Part shown: positions 16,108 to 25,400 of the stretch, piece by piece | Layout: each line of letters starts with the position of its first letter | How positions within the stretch are numbered: the first letter of the stretch is position 1 | Origin: Reyranella sp. | Lineage (GTDB): Bacteria; Pseudomonadota; Alphaproteobacteria; Reyranellales; Reyranellaceae | Assembly (NCBI RefSeq): GCF_004296935.1 | Contig: NZ_SCVH01000073.1 | Span: forward strand, 1-64,000 | Direction: 5' to 3' | Length of the DNA: 64,000 nucleotides | Program-made: the position numbers and the translations under genes | The notes under the pieces: generated by a model | The model's database searches: none | The model's input: only the letters and a program-made list of their open reading frames with translations | Told to the model about the DNA's origin: nothing

Positions 16108-16719
16108 CTAGACGAGATCGCTCTTCGACACGGTGTGTCGGAGAGCGAAGACCTCGCCCTCGGGCGCGTGCCGGGCACGCGCCGCCTGGGCCGCCTCGAC
16201 CGACCAGAAGAAGGCGACCAGCGCCCGTTCGATCTGACGATCGGGGGCGGCGCGGAGATCCTTTTCCGCCGTATGGGCCTGGCCGAGATTGGCCTGCCCC
16301 GCCAGCAGATCGACGCGCGCCGTCTGCAGCCCGGCCAGCGTGTCGAAGGGCGCGGTGTTGCCCACGCTCGTGCGCAGCGTGAGGACGGCAGCGCCTATGC
16401 CGTCGCCCCAGCGCTGCTCGACCGTGCAGACGGTGCGCCAGGTGTCGTGGAACTTCGGAAAGATGGCGCGGCTCATCTCGGTCGGATTGCCGAGGCGCGC
16501 ATAGTATTCGGCGCTCTCGAACGCCGCCGTCGTCTCGGCATCGTAGAACAGGAGATAGCGTCCCGGATTGTCGACGCCCTTGAACCTGGAGCCACGCAGC
16601 CAGCCGGGGCAGCCAACGCGTTCCTGGACATGCTCGTGGCTGTGCCAGTGCTCGAAGAGGATATCGTCGGCCGGATCGATATCGACCCAAATGGCGAGGA
16701 CCGCCTGACCACCGCTCAT
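16108..16719 (-). CDS. Dimeric alpha-beta barrel-like protein, unknown function
   Basis: A 203-residue cytosolic protein. The opening AVLAIWVDIDPADDILFEHW, followed by HSHEHVQERVGCPGW and GRYLLFYDAETTAAFESAEY, resembles DUF4286/EthD-like ferredoxin-fold proteins, seemingly with two repeats (the second around 107-195). No catalytic function can be named. The ATG overlaps the stop of the upstream serine hydrolase gene (ATGA, 16716-16719), so the two are translationally coupled. It abuts the convergent amidohydrolase gene without a spacer. Confidence 0.75.
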   Translation of the reverse strand: MSGGQAVLAIWVDIDPADDILFEHWHSHEHVQERVGCPGWLRGSRFKGVDNPGRYLLFYDAETTAAFESAEYYARLGNPTEMSRAIFPKFHDTWRTVCTVEQRWGDGIGAAVLTLRTSVGNTAPFDTLAGLQTARVDLLAGQANLGQAHTAEKDLRAAPDRQIERALVAFFWSVEAAQAARARHAPEGEVFALRHTVSKSDLV

Positions 16720-17804
16720 GTCGCCCGCACCGCGTTCGTGAAGGCGACCACCTCGTTGCGGCGGTTGTGGTCGGTCGGCGGCGCGTAGAGCGCCTGCGGG
16801 AAGGCGCCGAGGGTCACCACCACAAGGCCTTCGTCGCGGAAGATGTCGATGCGCTGGCCGGCGTGGCCGAGGGCCGCCATCACGCCCCGGCCGAGCCACC
16901 AGCTGAAACCGTAGTGGGTGATGTCGACGACCGGCGGCGCGGCAAGCGTGAAGGCCGGTGTCGCCGCCTCTGCGACCCATCCCTCGGGCAGCACGCGTGC
17001 GCCGTCGATCACACCGTCGTCCAGGACGAACAGGCCGAAGCGGCCGAAATCGCGCAGGACCATGCCGGCGCGGCTGCCGCCGATCTCCTGGCCGCCCTCG
17101 CTTTCGAGCGTATAGAAGGCATCGCATTCCATGCCGGCGGGCTTCCAGACCTTTTCAGACATGTAGTCCGCCAGCGGCCTGCCGATCGCCTGGGCGAGCG
17201 CCGCACCCAGCAGATAGGTGTCGCCGGAATTGTAGAGGAAGGTGCTGCCGGGAACGGCGGCGCGCGGCAGGGAAGACATCAGCCGCAGCACGCCGCCCGG
17301 CACCTTGTCGGCCAGCGACTTCGAGTAGCGGTTCACGTCGGAATTGCGATCCGTATAGTCCTCGTTCCAGCGCACGCCGGACGACATGGTCATGACATGG
17401 CGCAACGTCACGCCCTCGTAGACCGAGTTGCGCAAGGCCGGCAGGTAGCGCGTCAGAGGATCGTCGATCGACGCGATGGCGCCGTCGTGGACCGCGGCAC
17501 CGACCAACATCGCCGTCATCGACTTCACCGTCGACATGGTCGACCAGCGGTCTTGCTCGCCGAGACCGAGGCCATAGCGTTCGAGCACCACCTTGCCGTG
17601 GCGGATCACCAGAAGGCCCGAGATCACGTTGCGGTCCATGAACGAGCCGACATCGTACTCGCGGCCGTCGACCACATAGCGGGGCGCGATCTCCTCGCCG
17701 CGCGGCAGCTCGCGGGGCGCAGGACCGCAGCGGATCACGCGATGGGCGAACAGCTGGTCGACGATGCGATAGGCGTAGGGCTGGATCGCCGGCGGCAGGA
17801 GCAG
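16716..17804 (-). CDS. Beta-lactamase-like serine hydrolase, probable CTG start
   Basis: About 362 residues of the class C beta-lactamase/penicillin-binding fold, close to 6-aminohexanoate-dimer hydrolase and EstB-type esterases. The nucleophile motif SxxK is STVKS (after RWSTM), the Tyr motif is YNSG (in FLYNSGDTYLLGAAL), and a late GHAGQRIDIF replaces the KTG loop, as in these esterases. No ATG or GTG fits upstream of the conserved IQPYAYRIVDQLF start. A GGGAGG Shine-Dalgarno five bases before CTG at 17804 gives MLLPPAIQPYAY. That Shine-Dalgarno is one arm of a REP-like hairpin. It follows the Lrp-type gene by 44 bases and is coupled to the next gene by ATGA. Confidence 0.8.
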   Translation of the reverse strand: MLLPPAIQPYAYRIVDQLFAHRVIRCGPAPRELPRGEEIAPRYVVDGREYDVGSFMDRNVISGLLVIRHGKVVLERYGLGLGEQDRWSTMSTVKSMTAMLVGAAVHDGAIASIDDPLTRYLPALRNSVYEGVTLRHVMTMSSGVRWNEDYTDRNSDVNRYSKSLADKVPGGVLRLMSSLPRAAVPGSTFLYNSGDTYLLGAALAQAIGRPLADYMSEKVWKPAGMECDAFYTLESEGGQEIGGSRAGMVLRDFGRFGLFVLDDGVIDGARVLPEGWVAEAATPAFTLAAPPVVDITHYGFSWWLGRGVMAALGHAGQRIDIFRDEGLVVVTLGAFPQALYAPPTDHNRRNEVVAFTNAVRAT

Positions 17805-17809
17805 GAAAT

Positions 17810-17826
17810 CCTCCCCGCGCGGGAGG
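17810..17826. repeat. REP-like hairpin carrying a Shine-Dalgarno
   Basis: CCTCCC (17810-17815), CGCGC and GGGAGG (17821-17826) form a hairpin core. The sequence continues as TGCCTGCGAGGCGCGG, close to the unit inside the composite element at 3432-3547. On the minus strand the 3' arm GGGAGG is the only Shine-Dalgarno candidate for the serine hydrolase (CTG 17804), so folding would hide it. Confidence 0.6.
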
Positions 17827-17848
17827 TGCCTGCGAGGCGCGGCGGCAG

Positions 17849-18088
17849 TCAGGAAAACGCCTTGAAGGTGATGAGGGTGAAGGTGTCCTTCACGCCGGCC
17901 AGCGTCTGGATCCTGCTGGTGACGAAGTGGCCGATGTCGGTCTTGTCGTCGAGATAGCACTTCATCAGGAGGTCGTACTGGCCGGAGGTCGAATAGACCT
18001 CCGACACCTGCTCGACCGCGACGGCATCGTCGGCAACCTCGTAGGCCTTGCCGAGCTCGCACTTCACCATGACGAAAATGGTCTGCAT
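17849..18088 (-). CDS. Stand-alone Lrp/AsnC effector-binding (RAM) domain
   Basis: A 79-residue protein consisting only of the Lrp/AsnC ligand-binding domain: QTIFVMVKCELGKAYEVADD, EVYSTSGQYDLLMKCYLDD and KDTFTLITFKAFS. The DNA-binding HTH domain of normal Lrp (about 60 extra residues) is absent and the upstream sequence does not encode one in any frame, so this is a natural single-domain protein. Such proteins form oligomers that bind amino acids and may modulate full-length Lrp regulators. It precedes the serine hydrolase gene on the same strand. Confidence 0.88.
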   Translation of the reverse strand: MQTIFVMVKCELGKAYEVADDAVAVEQVSEVYSTSGQYDLLMKCYLDDKTDIGHFVTSRIQTLAGVKDTFTLITFKAFS

Positions 18089-18136
18089 GGTCCCGTCCGT
18101 CCTGCCGCTTCCCTGGCCGCTGCCGTGGCCGGCAGT

Positions 18137-19717
18137 CTAGCGCGGCTGGCGGGCGAGGAAAGCCGGCACGTGATCGCCGAGACCCTTGGGCGCCGGACCG
18201 CCATCGTCGCGGTCACGCCGCGGTTCGGGGCGGCGTTCAGGCCTGCGCTCGGACTGCCGCTCACGCGGAGGCTGCGCCGAACGTTCGGCGCGCGGCTCGC
18301 GAGGGGCGTGTTCACGCGGTGCATGTTCGCGCTCGGGACGACGCTCGCGTGGAGCGCGTTCCGGCCGCGGCTCGCGGGCAACCGAAGCCTCGGCGACCGC
18401 CTGCGGCCCGGCCGATACCTCGACGTGCGCTTCTGGGCGCGGCTCACGATGCTCGCGGGGTGCACGCGGCTCGCGGCGCGGGCCGCGCGGCTTGTCGCCA
18501 GCACCGGCACCGGCACCCCCGCTGCTGCGACCGGGGCGACCGCCACGACCGCCGCGGCCACGACGACGACCGTCGCCGGCTTCCAGCGTCGCGGTCTCGA
18601 GGCCGGGCACTTCGATGCGCGGGATGGTGGTGCCGATCAGCTTCTCGATCGCCTCGATCAGGCCGCCCTCGAACGGCGCCGCGAGGGTGAAGGAGTGGCC
18701 GGTCTTGCCGGCGCGGCCGGTGCGGCCGATGCGATGGACGTAGTCCTCGGGCGAGAACGGCACGTCGTAATTGAAGACATGGCTCATGTCCTGGACGTCG
18801 AGGCCGCGGGCGGCCACGTCGGAGGCGACGAGAATCTGGATATCGCCGGCCTTGAACTTCTCCAGCGTCTCGGTGCGCGCGGGCTGGCTCATGTCGCCGT
18901 GCAGCGCGCCGGCATTGACGCCGTGCTTCTTCAGGACGGTGTGGAGAGTGGCGACATCGCGCTTGCGGTTGCAGAACACGATCGCGTTCTTCACTTCCTG
19001 GCTCTTGATCAGGGCCAGCAGGGCATCGCGCTTGTCGTCCTCGGGGACGACGATCAGGCCCTGGACGATGGTGTTGCTGGCCGAGGCCGGCGGCGAGACG
19101 GTGACTTCCTTCGGGTTGCTCAGGAAGCGGTCGGCCAGCCGCTTGATCTCCGGCGGCATGGTAGCCGAGAAGAACAGGGTCTGACGTATAGCCGGCAGGG
19201 TGGCCACGATGCGCTCGACGTCGGGGATGAAGCCCATGTCGAGCATGCGGTCGGCTTCGTCGATCACCAGGATCTTGACGTCGTTCAACAAAATGCCGCC
19301 ACGCTCGAAGTGATCGAGCAGGCGGCCCGGGGTGGCGATCAGCACATCGACGCCGCGCTCCAGCGCGCGTTCCTGGTCGGGGAAACTCACGCCGCCGATC
19401 AGCAGCGCCATATTGAGCTTGTTGTGCTTGCCGTAGGTCTCGAAGTTTTCGGCCACCTGGGCGGCCAGTTCACGCGTCGGCTCCAGAATGAGCGTCCGCG
19501 GCATGCGCGCCTTGGCGCGACCCTGCGAGAGAATATCGATCATCGGCAGGACGAAGGAGGCGGTCTTTCCGGTGCCCGTCTGGGCGCATCCGAGGACATC
19601 ACGACCCATCAGGACGATGGGAATGGCCTTTTCCTGGATGGGGGTGGGCGTCGTGTAACCCTTGTCGGCGACTGCCTGCAGTACCGGGGCGCTCAGCCCC
19701 AAACTCTCAAAACTCAT
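18137..19717 (-). CDS. DEAD-box ATP-dependent RNA helicase, RhlE type
   Basis: A 526-residue RNA helicase. Motifs in order: Q motif (GYTTPTPIQEKAIP, 20-33), motif I AQTGTGKT (45-52), PTRELA (80-85), TPGR (129-132), DEAD (153-156), SAT (184-186) and HRIGRTGR (328-335). From about 390 the protein changes to a strongly basic, disordered tail of RGRGGRGGRPG and repeated RxPREHAPRE elements that should bind RNA non-specifically. This arrangement is typical of alphaproteobacterial RhlE-like helicases acting in ribosome assembly, mRNA decay and cold adaptation. It is preceded by a roughly 150-base leader without genes. Several helicases of this type usually coexist, so the exact orthologue is not assigned. 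Confidence 0.95.
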   Translation of the reverse strand: MSFESLGLSAPVLQAVADKGYTTPTPIQEKAIPIVLMGRDVLGCAQTGTGKTASFVLPMIDILSQGRAKARMPRTLILEPTRELAAQVAENFETYGKHNKLNMALLIGGVSFPDQERALERGVDVLIATPGRLLDHFERGGILLNDVKILVIDEADRMLDMGFIPDVERIVATLPAIRQTLFFSATMPPEIKRLADRFLSNPKEVTVSPPASASNTIVQGLIVVPEDDKRDALLALIKSQEVKNAIVFCNRKRDVATLHTVLKKHGVNAGALHGDMSQPARTETLEKFKAGDIQILVASDVAARGLDVQDMSHVFNYDVPFSPEDYVHRIGRTGRAGKTGHSFTLAAPFEGGLIEAIEKLIGTTIPRIEVPGLETATLEAGDGRRRGRGGRGGRPGRSSGGAGAGAGDKPRGPRREPRAPREHREPRPEAHVEVSAGPQAVAEASVAREPRPERAPRERRPEREHAPREHAPREPRAERSAQPPRERQSERRPERRPEPRRDRDDGGPAPKGLGDHVPAFLARQPR

Positions 19718-19868
19718 TTAATTTCCGTGGTTTAGTCCATTCTATCCGCTGGACTTTGGAGCGGTCTCATAAGGCTCGTGAATCGGGCCGGACCGCTGGC
19801 GGCACTCATATGACCCCTCGGTCGCCCCAAGTCAACGTACGGCCGGGCGGATCTGCCCCCCGCTCCGG

Positions 19869-20165
19869 TCAGGCCTTGAGTTCGATTTCCACGAAAACGA
19901 ACTCGAAATCGTTGGGATTTATGACGTCGTGCTCGACCCCGATCTGGCGGGCGTAGGAGACGCCGGCCCGGAGCGGCGCCGGCACCGTCGTCTTGCCGTC
20001 GAAGATGTGCAATTCGCCCGTGGTCACCGGGACCACCACGTAATCGTGGTTGTGGCGGTGCCAGCCGGTGTGGCCGCCGGGCGGGAAGCGCCATTCGGTG
20101 ACGATCACCCGGTCGTTCTCGACCTGGACGGAGGGCTTGGCGAGGGGGCGTTCTTTTCCGGTCAT
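19869..20165 (-). CDS. Small single-domain cupin protein
   Basis: A 98-residue cupin. The first cupin motif is visible as GGHTGWHRHNHDYVVVPVTTG (about 30-50), with His residues suited to binding a metal. The second motif (GVEHDVINPNDFEFVFVEIE) retains one His. Small stand-alone cupins of this type are often annotated as cupin domain-containing proteins of unknown function, some acting as dioxygenase-like or isomerase enzymes. No Shine-Dalgarno is obvious before the ATG. The divergent neighbour is the MATE transporter, 93 bases away. Confidence 0.85.
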   Translation of the reverse strand: MTGKERPLAKPSVQVENDRVIVTEWRFPPGGHTGWHRHNHDYVVVPVTTGELHIFDGKTTVPAPLRAGVSYARQIGVEHDVINPNDFEFVFVEIELKA

Positions 20166-20258
20166 GATCGAAAGCTAATGGCCACCCGGGCTTTTGTCAG
20201 GTGACAGGCCAGCGCACCTTGATAGGGTGCATATGCACTTAAATCGCGGAGTCCCGCC

Positions 20259-21635
20259 CTGTCCTCCACCGCCGCCGTCGCCGGGCCCGCAAGGGCCGCC
20301 CACCCTCTCCTGACCGCACCCATCGGACCCAGCCTGCTGAAGCTCGCCGGTCCGACCACGGCGGTGATGGTGGCCCAGACCTTCGTCGCCATCGCCGAGA
20401 CCTTCATCTTCGGCCGGCTCGGCACCGAGGCCCTGGCGGGCTTCGCGCTGGTCTTTCCGCTCATGATGATGATGACGATGATGGCGGCCGGCGGCATGGG
20501 CGGCGGCGTCGCGGCCGCCATGGCGCGCACCTTGGGCGCCGGCCGACGGGACGATGCACGCGCGCTGGTTCTGCACGCGCTGATCCTGGGCGCGGTGCTG
20601 GCGCTCGTGTTCACCCTGCTCGCCTGGACCGCCGCACCCGCCCTCTATCGTCTGCTGGGCGGCGAGGGCCCCGCGCTCGACCACGCCCTCACCTATTCCA
20701 ATATCCTGTTCACCGGCGCGCTCGCCATCTGGGCGAACTTCTTCCTGTCGGCTCTGCTGCGCGGCGGCGGCGATGCTGCGACGCCCGGCCGCTACATGCT
20801 GCTGTCGTCGATCGCCCAGGTGCCGCTCTCCTACGTGCTGGCGCTCGGCATCGGCGACTGGCCGGGTCTCGGCATGGCGGGCCCGGCGATTTCCTCGCTG
20901 CTCACCTCGGCGGTGTCGGCGCTGCTGCAGGCGCGCGCCCTGTGGGGCGGCAAGCTGGGCTTCGTCCCGGGATTGGGCGGCCTTGCGCTACAAGGCCGGC
21001 TGTTCTGGGACATCCTGCGGGTCGGCCTGATCGCTTCCTTCTCGGCTTTCACCGCCAACCTCACCGCCATGATGGTGACGGGGCTTGTCGGCCGCTTTGG
21101 CGTGGCCGCGCTGGCGGGCTACGGCATCGGCGTTAGGCTGGAATTCATGCTGGTGCCGCTGGCCTTCGGCATCGGCTCCGGCCTCACCACGATCGTGGGC
21201 GTCGCGGCCGGCGCCAGCGACTGGCGGCGGGCGGTGCGGGCAGCCTGGATCGGCAGTCTCGTTGCTGGCCTCGGCATCGGCACCTTCGGCTGGATCGTGG
21301 CGCTCGTGCCCGAAGGCTGGGCACGGCTGTTCACGAACGATCCCCAAGTCGTCGCCGCGACGGTGTCCTACATCACCAGGGTGGCGCCGTTCTATTGCCT
21401 GTTCGGTGTCGGCATGACGCTCTCCTTCGCCAGCCAGGGCGCGGGGCGCATGAAGGCGCCGTTCGCCGCCGGCCTCGCGCGCCTGTTCGTGGCCACGATC
21501 GGCGGCTGGTTCGCCGTCGAGCATCTCGGCTGGGGCCTGTCGGGCGTCTTCACCGCCATCGCCGTCGGCATGATCGTCTTCGGCGCGCTGATCGCGGGGC
21601 CCCTGCTTGTGCATCCCTGGCGCGGCCGGGCGTGA
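20259..21635 (+). CDS. MATE family efflux transporter, probable CTG start
   Basis: About 458 residues with about 12 membrane segments, a multidrug and toxic compound extrusion (Na+/H+ antiport) transporter. Conserved features are LAGPTTAVMVAQTFVAIAET near the N-terminus, FGRLGTEALAGFALVFPL, LLRGGGDAATPGRYMLLSS in the first half and GRFGVAALAGYGIGVRLEF in the second. The first ATG/GTG (20364) would remove half of helix 1. The frame stays open upstream, and GGAG (20248-20251) lies seven bases before CTG at 20259, giving MSSTAAVAGPARAAHPLL. A CTG start is therefore proposed. Substrate unknown. Confidence 0.88.
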   Translation: MSSTAAVAGPARAAHPLLTAPIGPSLLKLAGPTTAVMVAQTFVAIAETFIFGRLGTEALAGFALVFPLMMMMTMMAAGGMGGGVAAAMARTLGAGRRDDARALVLHALILGAVLALVFTLLAWTAAPALYRLLGGEGPALDHALTYSNILFTGALAIWANFFLSALLRGGGDAATPGRYMLLSSIAQVPLSYVLALGIGDWPGLGMAGPAISSLLTSAVSALLQARALWGGKLGFVPGLGGLALQGRLFWDILRVGLIASFSAFTANLTAMMVTGLVGRFGVAALAGYGIGVRLEFMLVPLAFGIGSGLTTIVGVAAGASDWRRAVRAAWIGSLVAGLGIGTFGWIVALVPEGWARLFTNDPQVVAATVSYITRVAPFYCLFGVGMTLSFASQGAGRMKAPFAAGLARLFVATIGGWFAVEHLGWGLSGVFTAIAVGMIVFGALIAGPLLVHPWRGRA

Positions 21636-21641
21636 TACATT

Positions 21642-21662
21642 TTCCTCCCCACGCGGGAGGAA
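21642..21662 (+). promoter_or_regulatory. Hairpin covering the Shine-Dalgarno of the methyltransferase
   Basis: TTCCTCCC (21642-21649) pairs perfectly with GGGAGGAA (21655-21662) around a five-base loop. The 3' arm is the Shine-Dalgarno of the ATG at 21666. In the mRNA the ribosome site would be hidden in the stem, which could lower or regulate translation. The arms resemble the REP core elsewhere in the window. Regulation is inference. Confidence 0.5.
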
Positions 21663-21665
21663 GCC

Positions 21666-22349
21666 ATGCAGCGCAGCGGCACGATCTCGACCTGGAATCG
21701 CAACCCGGCCGATGAAGAAGCGATGGGCGCCGCCCATGCGCCGATCTGGCGGCGCATGATCGATGTCTCGGTTCCCGACGATCTCCGCGACGCAACCGTG
21801 CTCGATTACGGCTGCAACCAGGGCGGCTTCCTGCGCATGCTGTACGACCGCCATCCGTTCCGCGCCGGCGTCGGCATCGACATCGCCCGCGAGTCGGTGG
21901 CGCGCGCAGAGTTGCTGAAGCGCCAGCGCCCGATCGACTATCGCGCCGGCAACAGCGCAGCGGCCCTCGGCCACATCTTCGACTACGCCTTCAGCCACGA
22001 AGTTCTCTACCTGCTGCCGGATCTCGCGGTCCACGCCGCCGACATGAAAGCGGCGCTCCGTCCCGGCGGCGCCTATGTCGCCGCCATGGGCTGCCACACC
22101 GACAGCGCGGTGTGGCCCCGGTGGCGCAAGGCGATTTCGGAGACCTCGTCGATCCCGATCTACGACCACTCGCTCGACCGCGTGGCGAAGGTCTTCTCGG
22201 AGACGGGCTTCACCGTCTCGGTCCGGCCGCTGGCGCTCGATGCCTTCATGCCGGTGACGGTGGGCAGCGAATATTTCCCCAAGATCGTCGACCAGCTGCG
22301 CTACTACAGCCAGGACAAGGTGCTGTTCCGGTTCGTGAGATCGCCTTAG
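21666..22349 (+). CDS. Class I SAM-dependent methyltransferase
   Basis: A 227-residue methyltransferase. Motif I is VLDYGCNQGGFLRML (44-58), followed by the acidic strand-2 end GVGIDIARESVARAE and the motif IV region YAFSHEVLYLLPDLAVHAAD, with ALRPGGAYVAAMGCHTDS as the post-motif. The fold fits the UbiE/Methyltransf_11 or _25 groups. Substrate unknown; the C-terminal half (PIYDHSLDRVAKVF ... YYSQDKVLFRF) contains nothing diagnostic. It follows the MATE gene by 30 bases on the same strand and ends shortly before a REP element. Confidence 0.85.
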   Translation: MQRSGTISTWNRNPADEEAMGAAHAPIWRRMIDVSVPDDLRDATVLDYGCNQGGFLRMLYDRHPFRAGVGIDIARESVARAELLKRQRPIDYRAGNSAAALGHIFDYAFSHEVLYLLPDLAVHAADMKAALRPGGAYVAAMGCHTDSAVWPRWRKAISETSSIPIYDHSLDRVAKVFSETGFTVSVRPLALDAFMPVTVGSEYFPKIVDQLRYYSQDKVLFRFVRSP

Positions 22350-22360
22350 CGCACCATTGC

Positions 22361-22426
22361 CATCCCGAGGCCGCAGGCCGAGGGACCTTTAAGGCAACGG
22401 AAAGATCCCTCGCTTCGCTCGGGATG
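22361..22426. repeat. REP-like palindrome between convergent genes
   Basis: The outer arms CATCCCGAG (22361-22369) and CTCGGGATG (22418-22426) are perfect reverse complements. Inside are AGGCCGCAGGCCGAGGGACC and GATCCCTCGCTTCGCTCGGG, forming nested stems. This is the common alphaproteobacterial intergenic palindrome layout. It lies between the 3' ends of the methyltransferase and the convergent flavoprotein gene, where it may end or protect both transcripts. It belongs to a different sequence type from the element at 3432. Confidence 0.8.
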
Positions 22427-22438
22427 ACACAACGGGCA

Positions 22439-25400
22439 CTAACGCGCGCCGAGCTTCCGCAACGAGCGGTCGATCCAGAGCGCGCCGATCTTCTCCTGCG
22501 TGCCGTTCTGGCGCAGCCGCTGGCGCAGATTGGCGAAGTCGACGCGATCGAGCTCCTGGTCCTGGTTGAAGCAGGAGAACACGACCGTCTCCTTGCCCGT
22601 CACCGGATCCCGGTGGAGCTGCAGGCACTGGGCGCAGATCTCCTTCATCATGCATTGCATGGGCGAGTTGATCGACGCCAGCGCGCGGTGACCGGCCTTG
22701 AGATAGGGCTTTAGCACCGCGTGACGCGCCAACCGCACCGCGTTCATCATGCCGTCGGAGCCGATGGCCACGATGCGGTCGGCATCGCTGAACGGGATCG
22801 GCTGCGGGCCGAGTTCGCCCGAGGCGTACCGGCGCATCGCTTCCACGATATTGGTGACGACCGTCTTGTCCTGCGGCCGGTCGACCGGGAAGCCCGGCGC
22901 CTCGTCGCAACTCCAGACGACGACGTCGGCCGCGGCCTCGATCTCTTCCACCTTGTAGCGGTCGCTCGGCTTCTTGTAGCCGGCGAAATACAGCACCTTG
23001 CTGCCGGCCTTGCGGAAGGCCTGGCCGATCGAGAACAGCACGGCATTGCCGAGGCCGCCGCCCGCCAGCACCACGGTCTCGCCGGGTTCGATCTCGGTCG
23101 GCGCGCCGGTCGGGCCCATGACGATCACCGGCTCGCCGGGCTCGAGCAGCACGCAGAGGTCGGACGAGCCGCCCATTTCCAGCGTGATCAGCGACAGGAG
23201 ACCCTTGTCCTTGTCGACCCAGGCGCCGGTCAGCGCCAGGCCCTCCATGGTGAGCAAGGTGCCGTCGACCTTCTTCGAGCGCGCCTCGTAGTTCTGCAGG
23301 CGGTAGAACTGGCCCGGCTCGAAGTTGCGGGCGGCGGCCGGCGCCTCGACGATGACTTCGACGATGGTGGGCGTCAGCCGGTCGACGCGCACGACCCGCG
23401 CGCGCCAGTCGCGGTTGGCCTCGGCCAGGATCTCGGCCGGTGAACGTGCCGGCGCCGGCAGCTTCTCCATCGTGCGGCTGAGCACCGGATAGCCCTGCTT
23501 GGCACCGCCCATCGCCTTCACGACATTGCCGGCAAACGAGGGATGCAGGTCGCCGAAGAACGACATGCTGCGACCATCGCCATGGCGGTACATCAGCACG
23601 CGCACGTCGGCGGGCTTGCAGTTGCGCTCCGGCATGGCGGGATTGCCGTCCTCGTCGAGCGCGCGGAAATACTTGCCGTCGATGAAGGCGTGCGTCGCGT
23701 CCTCGCGCGCCAGCACCGTGTTGGGCTGCGTGCCCGCCGCCACCAGGATGGTGCGCGCCGGCAGGGTCGCCTCGACCTTGGCGCCGTTCTGCTCGCCGGC
23801 CACCTTCAGCGCCTTGGCGTGGCCGTTGGCGTCGACCTCGACGGCGACCGGCGAGAGGCCTTCGATGAAGCGGATGTCCTCCTCCAGTGCCTTGAACACT
23901 TCCTCGTGGTTGAGCGTATAGGACGGCGAGTCGACCAGGCGGCGGCGATAGACCAGCGAAACGCCGCCCCAGCCGTTCACCAGTTTGGCGATGTCGGGCG
24001 CGCGGCCCTCGCGCGCAGCCGTCGCGCGCTCGGCGCGAATGGCCCGGGCGTGACCCAGGAACTCCTGGGCGATCTCGCGTTCCTCGTCGTTCCAGGCCGC
24101 CCCCACGGCCGCCTCGCCGCGTTCGGCCACCAGCGTCTCATGCCGCGCCAAAAACTTCTCGACCTGCAGCGGATAGTAGGCGAGCGATTCGGTGGCGGTG
24201 TCGATGCCGGTCAGACCGCCGCCGATCACGATCACCGGCAGGCGGATCTGCAGGTTGGCGATCGAATCTTTCTTGGCAGCACCTGTGAGCTGCAGCGCCA
24301 TCAGGAAATCCGAGGCCGCGCGCACGCCGCGGGCCAGGCCGTTGGGCAGGTCGAGCACGGTGGGTTTGCCGGCGCCGGCGCAGAGCGCCACGTGGTCGAA
24401 GCCCATGGCGAGCGCACTCTCGACTGTCACCGTGCCGCCGAAGCGCACGCCGCCGAACATCGAGAACTGGCCACGGCGCTCGAGCAGCAGTCGCACCATC
24501 TTCAGGTAGTTCTTGTCCCAGCGCACGGTGATGCCGTATTCGGCGACGCCGCCGAAACCGGCCATCGCGCGTTCACCCAAATCCTCGCGCAGGCTGGCGA
24601 CATCCCGCACGGCGTCGAACGACACGCGGGCGCCGTCGGCCAGCACACCCGACTGCCCGGGCGGCAGCGGCTCGATTTTTAGGCCGTCGATCGCCACCAC
24701 GGTGTGACCATCGTTCATCAGGTGGTGCGAAAGATTGAAGCCCGCCGGGCCGAGACCGACCACCAGCACGGTGCGACCGGTCGAGGGCCGCGGGATCGGG
24801 CGGCGCAGGTTGAGCGGATTCCAGCGCGTCAGCAGCGAATAGATCTCGAAGCCCCACGGCAGGGCGAGCACGTCCTTCAGGGTGCGGGTCTCGATCTGCG
24901 GGATGTCGACCGGTTCCTGCTTCTGATAGATGCAGGCCTTCATGCAGTCGTTGCAGATGCGATGACCGGTGGCGGCAACCAGCGGATTGTCGACGACCGC
25001 CATGGCCAGCGCGCCGACGGAGAAGCCCTCGCTCTTGAGGAGATTCATCTCCGAGATCTTTTCCTCGAGCGGACAGCCCGCCAGGGTCACGCCGAACGGC
25101 GACTTCTGGAAGGCGCCGGTCTTGCGATCCTTGAGGCCGCGCGAGCAGCTGTCCTTGCCCTGGTTGTGGCACCAGATGCAGTAGTTGGTGTGATCGAGCG
25201 CGCGGACGAGATCGAAACCCTCGTCGGTGAGCGCAAAACCCTCGCGATGGCGCAGCATCGGCCGCGGCAGCTTCATCCGCGTTACGCCGTCCACGACCTC
25301 GGTCTCGATCGGCACCAGATGGTCGGGATCGATCTTGTGCGGCACCTTGAACAGCGGCCCGTCGCGATGGCGCTTCTTGCCCTCGGGATGGTGCAGCGCC

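Noticed and set aside
13881..16382. Frame of over 800 codons on the plus strand across the GMC and amidohydrolase genes
   Set aside because: It is antisense to one confident gene and out of frame with another; composition is Arg/Pro-rich without motifs.
20346..20369. GTG/ATG around 20364-20367 as start of the MATE transporter
   Set aside because: It would cut off half of the first membrane helix and has no Shine-Dalgarno; the frame is open upstream with GGAG before a CTG.
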